Shown: piece by piece, positions 59,801 to 64,000 of the stretch
Position numbering within the stretch: position 1 is the first letter of the stretch
Layout: the number at the start of each line of letters is the position of its first letter
Source of the DNA: Adhaeribacter arboris
Lineage (GTDB): Bacteria > Bacteroidota > Bacteroidia > Cytophagales > Hymenobacteraceae
Length of the DNA: 64,000 nt
Direction of reading: 5' to 3'
Assembly (NCBI RefSeq): GCF_003023845.1
Contig: NZ_PYFT01000001.1
Coordinates: 310,001-374,000 of the forward strand
Made by a program: the position numbers and the translations under genes
Notes under the pieces: generated by a model
Database searches by the model: none
The model's input: the letters and a program-made list of their open reading frames with translations, nothing else
Told to the model about the DNA's origin: nothing

Positions 59801-60586
59801 GTTGTGGACTACAAAGTATGATGTTTGGCTTTATGTCTATTGCGATAGTCAAACATCAGGTTTAGACTTGCTAAATGGTTTTCCTTCTTTTTGGAGAAGC
59901 AGGTTGTTTTTCTGACGAACCGTCTGTTTCTGGCTCTGATGCAAGTATTCACGCCTTCTATGTTTTTAGTGTAAGCTTTTCCTATCGTGTGCTTTGTCGG
60001 GGGGATTACCTGAGCAAACGCTTTCCAATGATCAGTACAATATTGTTCTATTTCCACTCCTTTTAGCTTTTTGAGTAGCTGGCGTACTGTTTTAGCGCTT
60101 CGGCCGCCACAACTATAAGCCAGTACTTCATCTGTTTGGGGACAGTAAGCATACAACAACCAGTATTTTCCTTTCTTGCGCTTTCCGACAAAGCTCCAGA
60201 CTTCATCGATCTGTACGGATCTATAATGCTTTTGGGTTGGTTGAATCTTAAGGGCATTCCCCTGTCGGCACAAGTTGCTTAGCACACACTTTCTACTCAC
60301 TTCCAGCAACTTTTCAATGTCACGAACACCATTATTTCTTTCCAGAAGACGCCGTATCAACCGCTTGGTAGTCGGATCCGCTCCTCTATAGCGATATATT
60401 GGCTGAAATTGCTTCTGGCAATTACGACATAGAAGGTTCTGAGAACCATTCTTTTTCTTGCCATTTTTTACTACCTTGCTGCTCTGGCAGTGGGGACAGT
60501 TTATTTTGATCTGAACTTCGAACATTCCATCATCTTAAACACTTCACTGCCTCTTTTTATCCCATCATACTTTCTTTACCACTACC
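59801..60586 (-). mobile_element. IS1-family insertion sequence
   Basis: About 786 bp. Imperfect terminal repeats: left GTTGTGGAC ... AAAGTATGATG, right GGTAGTGG ... AAAGTATGATG (reverse strand). A 9-bp direct repeat AAATAGATA flanks it (59792-59800 and 60587-60595), the size typical of IS1. It carries one transposase gene. Confidence 0.9.
59809..60525 (-). CDS. IS1-family transposase, single ORF
   Basis: 238 residues: zinc-binding N-terminus (CPHCQSSKVVKNGKKKNG, CRNCQKQF), a helix-turn-helix (DIEKLLEVSRKCV), and a DDE-type core (VQIDEVWSFVG, CTDHWKAF, ending FRNRHK). The usual IS1 insA/insB frameshift is absent; one continuous ORF, as in some IS1 members. Intact and probably active. Confidence 0.9.
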   Translation of the reverse strand: MFEVQIKINCPHCQSSKVVKNGKKKNGSQNLLCRNCQKQFQPIYRYRGADPTTKRLIRRLLERNNGVRDIEKLLEVSRKCVLSNLCRQGNALKIQPTQKHYRSVQIDEVWSFVGKRKKGKYWLLYAYCPQTDEVLAYSCGGRSAKTVRQLLKKLKGVEIEQYCTDHWKAFAQVIPPTKHTIGKAYTKNIEGVNTCIRARNRRFVRKTTCFSKKKENHLASLNLMFDYRNRHKAKHHTL

Positions 60587-60619
60587 AAATAGATATTTTT
60601 CATTTTTTAATTCTTATTA

Positions 60620-60692
60620 CTGCTAACGGTCTCGTGCATGAGGCGTGCAAGGCCGTCGGCCGTAGGATGCCTTATGCGCTTTGTTAGCCACT
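60620..60692 (-). repeat. attC-like site 5
   Basis: Minus strand: 5' end AGTGGCTAACAAAG, 3' end GACCGTTAGCAG; arms GTGCATGAGG/CCTTATGCGC; centre GGCCGTCGGCC. R'' complements GTTAGCCAC at 61431. Confidence 0.8.
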
Positions 60693-60693
60693 A

Positions 60694-61419
60694 TTATTTA
60701 TATTTTAATTTAAGATAATATTCTTCTGAAGGTTCTTTGGGAAAAAAGTTATCCTCCATTTTTTCTGCTTTTATTAGTAAATCACCATCCCTGTCCCATA
60801 GGCATTCAATCGGATTGAACATTAATTGGTCTAATTCAAGAATTTTTACCAGCTCAATTGGATCAAATGAATCACCTTGGTCTTTCTTTATTCTCCAAAC
60901 CTGTAATCCTACAGGTTCCCCTTCCAACCCGTACGGCCTGAAACAGAAAAAATACTGACCGTCCTTTGAAAATTTCGGCGCACTCCAAATAGGGGTTTTG
61001 GTTCCTCTTTTTGAAATTAGGTTATATTCATCGTGCTCATAATATAGGGTCACCAGAAGGTGCCTATCAATTATTTTATAATATCCTTTGTACTGGTGGA
61101 TAATATCTGCTTCCTCATTGTTAGGGTAAATCTTGTCCTGGAAAACCAAAGATGAGTCTCTGCGGGTATATCCCTCGATTGGCAAAATAATTTTTCCGCT
61201 AGTCTTCTTAATTAAGGCAGTATCTACAAAAGAAGCATTCTTGCTTTCTTTCTGTGCTTGCCTGAAATGTTTTTCATCTACTTCTGTGATTGAGAAGATA
61301 TTACTGCTGCCGGCTTTTGCCTCTGTTTTAGCACCTTGAGATGAGTTAACGGGTTCCTTACTGCTTTCTCTGCAAGAAAAGGCTAAGAGGGACAGTAAAA
61401 GGATTTTGAGAGATTTCAT
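60694..61419 (-). CDS. Cassette gene: hypothetical lipoprotein
   Basis: 241 residues with lipobox LLSLLAFSC. The mature part is beta-rich with a WSAPKFSKDGQYFFCF block resembling propeller blades and a C-terminal EECLWDRDGDLLIKAEK-like segment. No family assigned. Start is 13 bp inside the cassette boundary. Confidence 0.7.
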   Translation of the reverse strand: MKSLKILLLSLLAFSCRESSKEPVNSSQGAKTEAKAGSSNIFSITEVDEKHFRQAQKESKNASFVDTALIKKTSGKIILPIEGYTRRDSSLVFQDKIYPNNEEADIIHQYKGYYKIIDRHLLVTLYYEHDEYNLISKRGTKTPIWSAPKFSKDGQYFFCFRPYGLEGEPVGLQVWRIKKDQGDSFDPIELVKILELDQLMFNPIECLWDRDGDLLIKAEKMEDNFFPKEPSEEYYLKLKYK

Positions 61420-61430
61420 TAATTATAATT

Positions 61431-61505
61431 GTGGCTAACGGTGCTCGTATATGCGATTTGCAAGGCTTTAGCCGAAGCATGAAGTATATACTTGGTTGTA
61501 TGGTG
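61431..61505 (-). repeat. attC-like site 4
   Basis: Minus strand: 5' end CACCATACAACCAAG, 3' end CACCGTTAGCCAC. R'' CCATACAAC complements GTTGTATGG at 61839, the other end of its cassette, exactly. Confidence 0.8.
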
Positions 61506-61525
61506 TAATTCTTTCTATTTTCTCT

Positions 61526-61828
61526 TTACTTAAATATAAAAAAAACAAAGTGAATTGATGCGAAGGTCATTGCAGAGTATAATAGTGAAAATAAAAGACT
61601 TTTTCCAATTTCCTTTTTGCTCATGATGTAGCTCCCTAAGGCAAACATTACCAATAGAGTTACATCAATAAGGAGGGCAATGAAGCCAAAGTAAAAGAAC
61701 CCTATTCCTTTAGCTTCTTCTGCATTATAAGCAAGCCAGTTAAAGGTAATAGTAACAGTTGCAACAAGTATAATATTGGCTATGACTATTTTTTTAGTAA
61801 TGTTCTTCAATTTATCTGTTGTTTTCAA
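61526..61828 (-). CDS. Cassette gene: three-TM membrane protein
   Basis: 100 residues starting TTG at 61828; TM at about 15-33, 43-64 and 75-98 (IVIANIILVATVTITFNWL, GFIALLIDVTLLVMFALGS, LFSLLYSAMTFASIHFV). No family. Lies between attC-like sites 3 and 4. Confidence 0.6.
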   Translation of the reverse strand: MKTTDKLKNITKKIVIANIILVATVTITFNWLAYNAEEAKGIGFFYFGFIALLIDVTLLVMFALGSYIMSKKEIGKSLLFSLLYSAMTFASIHFVFFIFK

Positions 61829-61838
61829 TAATCAATAT

Positions 61839-61912
61839 ACCATACAACGGTCTTGTGTAAACGTCGGCGAGGCCGTCGGCCGAAGCTGAGGTTTACACGT
61901 GGTTAGGGGGCA
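61839..61912 (-). repeat. attC-like site 3
   Basis: Minus strand: 5' end GCCCCCTAACCACG, 3' end GACCGTTGTATGG; centre GGCCGACGGCC. R'' CCCCTAAC complements GTTAGGGG at 62481. Confidence 0.8.
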
Positions 61913-62468
61913 GTTGTTTTAAGTTATTGTTCAGAATATCCCTTGTCTCCATCAGAGCGAATCCTAATAGATTAAGACCTTCCCAATGTTCGGGATTTTC
62001 GGCTTTTTTGTCGTCGACTGATAACCCAATTCCCCAGATATTATCAACAGGACTTGCCTCTACAAGTATTCTATCTTTAGTATTTATTAAGAATTCTTGC
62101 AAGTCTTGATGCTGTCCGAATTTTTGGAGGCTTCCATTGACCACAATTTCAAAGCGTTGTTCTTCCCAAACAGAATCATCGAAGTTTTTGACCTCACGTC
62201 CGATGGCTTTGGCTTCACCAGGTGTTCTTGCTTTTACTATTTTATCAAAAGCATCACTGTCACCAAACAGGTGTGCTTTCTGAGCCATCATCCAATGCTC
62301 TGCGGTTTTATAAACTACATTATCAACCGTAAAAGGGGCAACCCACCACTGGCTAAAACAAGAGGCTGTAATTTCTTTTTTATTTGACTGGTGACCCCAG
62401 AAGTAGAGATATTTAAATCTTTTTCCTTCTTCCAAGTTTCTTTTAAGCCATTCAATACTGTAATTCAT
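61893..62468 (-). CDS. Cassette gene: NADAR/YbiA-like protein
   Basis: 191 residues. The true start is ATG 62468 (MNYSIEWLKRNL); the longer ORF runs back into the attC site. NADAR motifs: FWGHQSNKKEI, CFSQWW, TAEHWMMAQKA, GIGLS. NADAR proteins act on ADP-ribose/NAD-type metabolites or are nucleic-acid N-glycosidases; which applies here is unknown. The stop overlaps attC-like site 3. Confidence 0.85.
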   Translation of the reverse strand: MNYSIEWLKRNLEEGKRFKYLYFWGHQSNKKEITASCFSQWWVAPFTVDNVVYKTAEHWMMAQKAHLFGDSDAFDKIVKARTPGEAKAIGREVKNFDDSVWEEQRFEIVVNGSLQKFGQHQDLQEFLINTKDRILVEASPVDNIWGIGLSVDDKKAENPEHWEGLNLLGFALMETRDILNNNLKQLPPNHV

Positions 62469-62480
62469 TTTTCTTTCAAT

Positions 62481-62556
62481 TGCCCCTAACGGCCTCGTGC
62501 ATGAGGCGTGCAAGGCCGTCGGCCGTTGCATGGCTTATGCACCTTGTTAGCCAAAG
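62481..62556 (-). repeat. attC-like site 2
   Basis: Minus strand: 5' end TTTGGCTAACAAGG, 3' end GGCCGTTAGGGG; arms GTGCATGAGG/GCTTATGCAC; centre GGCCGTCGGCC. R'' TTGGCTAAC complements GTTAGCCAA at 62990 exactly. Confidence 0.82.
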
Positions 62557-62577
62557 TAATTTTTTTATTTTTTAAAT

Positions 62578-62979
62578 CTATTCTTTCTTCTTCACTTTGC
62601 TTGCAGCCTCAATCCATTCTTCTTTTGGCTTTATGAATTTGTCGGCACTCTTTGCGCTAATTTGACCATAGTCTGTCCAGAGTATTTCTGCGCCGTCTTC
62701 TAAGTCCTCGTAAAGCGGGAGAAAATCACCGATTCCAACAAAGGAAATTTCCATTTCTACTCCTTGGTCATTCTTGAAGGTATAGTTGTAGTCGGCTCCC
62801 AGCTTTTCTGCCTTGTCGTATGCTTCTTCTAGGGAATCCGCTTTCACGAGGTGGTAGTTGCCCCACACAGTGCATCTTCTATTCGGCTTAGTTTTGTCTG
62901 TATCGGCTGGCTCTGTCCTTTCGATTATCTCAGCTATGAACCAATTGCCTTTGTTGATTATCTTTTCCACTGGTTTCAT
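62578..62979 (-). CDS. Cassette gene: DUF4288 protein
   Basis: 133 residues: GNWFIAEIIERTEP, RRCTVWGNYHLVKADSLEEAYDKAEKLG, FVGIGDFLPLYEDLEDGAEI. Matches DUF4288, small proteins of unknown function, some linked to immunity in toxin contexts. ATG start 62979; lies between attC-like sites 1 and 2. Confidence 0.8.
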   Translation of the reverse strand: MKPVEKIINKGNWFIAEIIERTEPADTDKTKPNRRCTVWGNYHLVKADSLEEAYDKAEKLGADYNYTFKNDQGVEMEISFVGIGDFLPLYEDLEDGAEILWTDYGQISAKSADKFIKPKEEWIEAASKVKKKE

Positions 62980-62989
62980 AGTTCTTATA

Positions 62990-63058
62990 TTGGCTAACGG
63001 TTGGTATATGCAAAGCCCGTAGCGGAGCGAGGGTTTTGCATATGCAGTGTTAGAGGGT
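62990..63058 (-). repeat. attC-like site 1
   Basis: Minus strand: 5' end CACCCTCTAACACTGC, 3' end AACCGTTAGCCAA; arms GCATATGC/GGTATATGC-like and CCCTCGCTCCGC centre. R'' CCCTCTAAC complements GTTAAAGGG at 63805 with one mismatch. Confidence 0.78.
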
Positions 63059-63066
63059 GTTTTCTT

Positions 63067-63423
63067 TTAGTATTCCTGAATAAGCACATTCGTCGGAATA
63101 TTTAAGGTTTTATGCAGGTTCCTTATCATTTCCAATGTGAGTTTTCTTTTCCTGTTCAACACTTCGCTTACCCTACTCTTGAAACCTAGAACTTCGGCCA
63201 AGTCTTTCTGCTTTATTCCAAGTTGTTCCATTCTGAACTTCACCGCCTCAATCGGGTCTGGTGCCTCTATTGGGAAGTGTTCCTTCTCATAGGAATCAAT
63301 CAGGAAAGAAAGCACCTCCAATTCATCGCCTTCGTGTGTATCAGGCTCTGCATCAAATATCACTTCCAGCCTCTGAAGGGCCAGTTGGTAATCTCCCTCT
63401 GTTTTTATTAATTTAATATTCAT
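63067..63423 (-). CDS. higA: HigA-type antitoxin
   Basis: 118 residues (ATG 63423; a TTG at 63432 would add three). An N-terminal helical part, then an XRE HTH (RMEQLGIKQKDLAEVLGFK, RVSEVLNRKRKLTLEMI). It starts 11 bp after the HigB stop, the toxin-first HigBA order. Represses its own operon and neutralises HigB. The pair is one cassette. Confidence 0.88.
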   Translation of the reverse strand: MNIKLIKTEGDYQLALQRLEVIFDAEPDTHEGDELEVLSFLIDSYEKEHFPIEAPDPIEAVKFRMEQLGIKQKDLAEVLGFKSRVSEVLNRKRKLTLEMIRNLHKTLNIPTNVLIQEY

Positions 63424-63434
63424 CTCTTCCAAGT

Positions 63435-63728
63435 TTAGATTTTAGTTGCGTCAACTTTATCGTATTCTGCGTGGGTGCCTACGAAGCGAATCCATACAAT
63501 TCCGTACTTGTAGTTGATTCTTACAATTAACCTGTAATTATTTCCCTTTATATTGAAGACCATCCTATGGTCCTCCAAGATGCTTGCAGAAGGATAATCC
63601 TTCTTTATGTCGTTCGGGGACTTCCAGTCTGCTTGCTCCGCTTCATTGTACCAGGATTTTAATTGCTGTTCGCTATCGGCATGCTTTTCCCAGAAATCCC
63701 GCAGGGTCCGTTTTGCAATTACTCTCAC
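63435..63728 (-). CDS. higB: HigB-type toxin
   Basis: 97 residues starting with GTG at 63728: MRVIAKRTLRDFWEKHADS, LEDHRMVFNIKGNNYRLIV, IVWIRFVGTHAEYDKV. A ribosome-dependent mRNA endonuclease of the HigB family, with the conserved VGTHxEYD end. Sits directly upstream of higA in one cassette. Confidence 0.9.
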   Translation of the reverse strand: MRVIAKRTLRDFWEKHADSEQQLKSWYNEAEQADWKSPNDIKKDYPSASILEDHRMVFNIKGNNYRLIVRINYKYGIVWIRFVGTHAEYDKVDATKI

Positions 63729-63804
63729 TTCTTTCTTTTATAACTCAAATATAAAGAAAATAGTTACCATGCTGGTAACTATTACTTGCATTTATTTTTA
63801 AATA

Positions 63805-63862
63805 CCCTTTAACGGGCCGCGGCTAAAAAGCGTTTTAATGCTTTTTAGGTATTGTTGGCATT
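63805..63862 (-). repeat. attC-like site 0
   Basis: Minus strand: 5' end AATGCCAACAATACC, 3' end GGCCCGTTAAAGGG; inner CTAAAAAG/CTTTTTAG stem, same type as site 7. Its R'' should complement the 5' end of the HepT cassette, which lies outside the window. Confidence 0.75.
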
Positions 63863-63867
63863 AGTGC

Positions 63868-64000
63868 TTATTTAGTCAGTTTGTGTACTTCTGCTTTCAG
63901 CTTTGGTAAATGGTTGATGATAATAGCCCAGATATTCTCATCTGAAATATTATCATAAGCGTGGATTATTTGATTTCTTAGACCTACTATTCTTCTTGCA
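63868..64000 (-). CDS. HepT-like HEPN toxin, C-terminal part
   Basis: 44 residues seen, start outside the window: ARRIVGLRNQIIHAY, DENIWAIIINHLPKLKAEV. RNQIIHAY fits the R-x4-H-x-Y active-site motif of HepT (HEPN) toxins, which are RNases and whose Tyr is AMPylated by MntA. Whether MntA is the next gene cannot be seen. Confidence 0.75.
   Translation of the reverse strand, partial: ARRIVGLRNQIIHAYDNISDENIWAIIINHLPKLKAEVHKLTK

Larger units (their letters stand above)
58972..60603 (-). pseudogene. Cassette lipoprotein gene split by IS1
   Basis: Without the IS (and one TSD copy) the gene reads 278 residues from ATG 60603: signal MKNIYFIILCMLLIGC, then a beta-rich lipoprotein with YD/RHS-like repeats (YYDKNGMLDSMLHYS, YSYQYDSSGNITTTNF). 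The IS splits codons 6 and 7 of the signal peptide, so export is lost; a shorter product from ATG 59778 (268 aa) lacks part of the signal. Family unknown. Confidence 0.8.

Noticed and set aside
59809-60525. IS1 transposase considered as the integron integrase
   Set aside because: It is a DDE-type IS1 protein with zinc-finger N-terminus and its own terminal repeats, not a tyrosine recombinase.
61893-62531. Longer NADAR ORF starting at 62531
   Set aside because: The extra 21 residues are encoded by attC-like site 2 (GGCCGTCGGCC core) and are not conserved-looking; ATG 62468 is the better start.
58389-63862. Palindromes considered as plain terminators or REP elements
   Set aside because: The own-cassette end complementarity and GTT/AAC cores are not explained by terminators or REPs; most lack T-runs.

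Overview
The window looks like a chromosomal segment of an aerobic Bacteroidota, most likely Cytophagales (Hymenobacteraceae or Adhaeribacter-like). The evidence is type IX secretion (T9SS) C-terminal sorting domains, a PorE-like TPR/propeller/OmpA protein, hybrid two-component and WYL regulators, a fused IcmF-type acyl-CoA mutase, malate:quinone oxidoreductase, and several TAnnTTTG -7 boxes. No lineage-diagnostic RNA gene is present, so the genus is inference. No tRNA, rRNA or CRISPR array was seen.

Layout: 1-1876 end of a large secreted protein; 2.7-9.8 kb dnaG, a potassium channel, two glycosyltransferases and ribBA; 10.2-12.2 kb a carbohydrate esterase lipoprotein beside a small two-cassette integron-like array; 12.4-21.3 kb pgk, a tandem D-Ala-D-Ala ligase, a PASTA protein, a frameshifted T9SS cargo gene and rhodanese; 21.5-36.1 kb icmF, trehalase, a PAS kinase, lepA, a dead toxin-antitoxin pair, folD, queE, the PorE-like gene and gltA; 36.6-48 kb a porin, a GH140-like hydrolase, acetyltransferases, regulators and mqo; 47.5-50.1 kb a minus-strand cupin/DUF2306 operon; 50.4-56.7 kb an LRR/Ig/PKD T9SS protein beside a doubly broken hybrid two-component gene.

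The most interesting region is 57.25-64.0 kb, which continues past the window. Each small gene or gene pair is on the minus strand and is followed by a 50-140 bp imperfect palindrome bounded by AAC...GTT core sites. At every cassette the inverse core (R'') at its 3' palindrome is complementary to the core sequence at the other, 5', end of that same cassette. This is the pattern left when an integron integrase cuts attC between G and TT and inserts a circular cassette. The cargo is a HepT-like toxin, HigBA, a DUF4288 protein, a NADAR protein, small membrane proteins and lipoproteins. One lipoprotein gene is split in its signal peptide by an IS1-family element with a 9-bp target duplication. No integrase gene is in the window, so this is either part of a longer integron or a cluster of attC sites lacking integrase (CALIN). 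The 11.05-12.2 kb array uses the same kind of sites and the same boundary pattern.

Several genes carry single disruptive changes: a T9SS protein at 18 kb, DUF433/DUF5615 at 30 kb, a GNAT at 41 kb and an HTCS at 53-56 kb. Real decay and assembly error cannot be told apart from the sequence alone.
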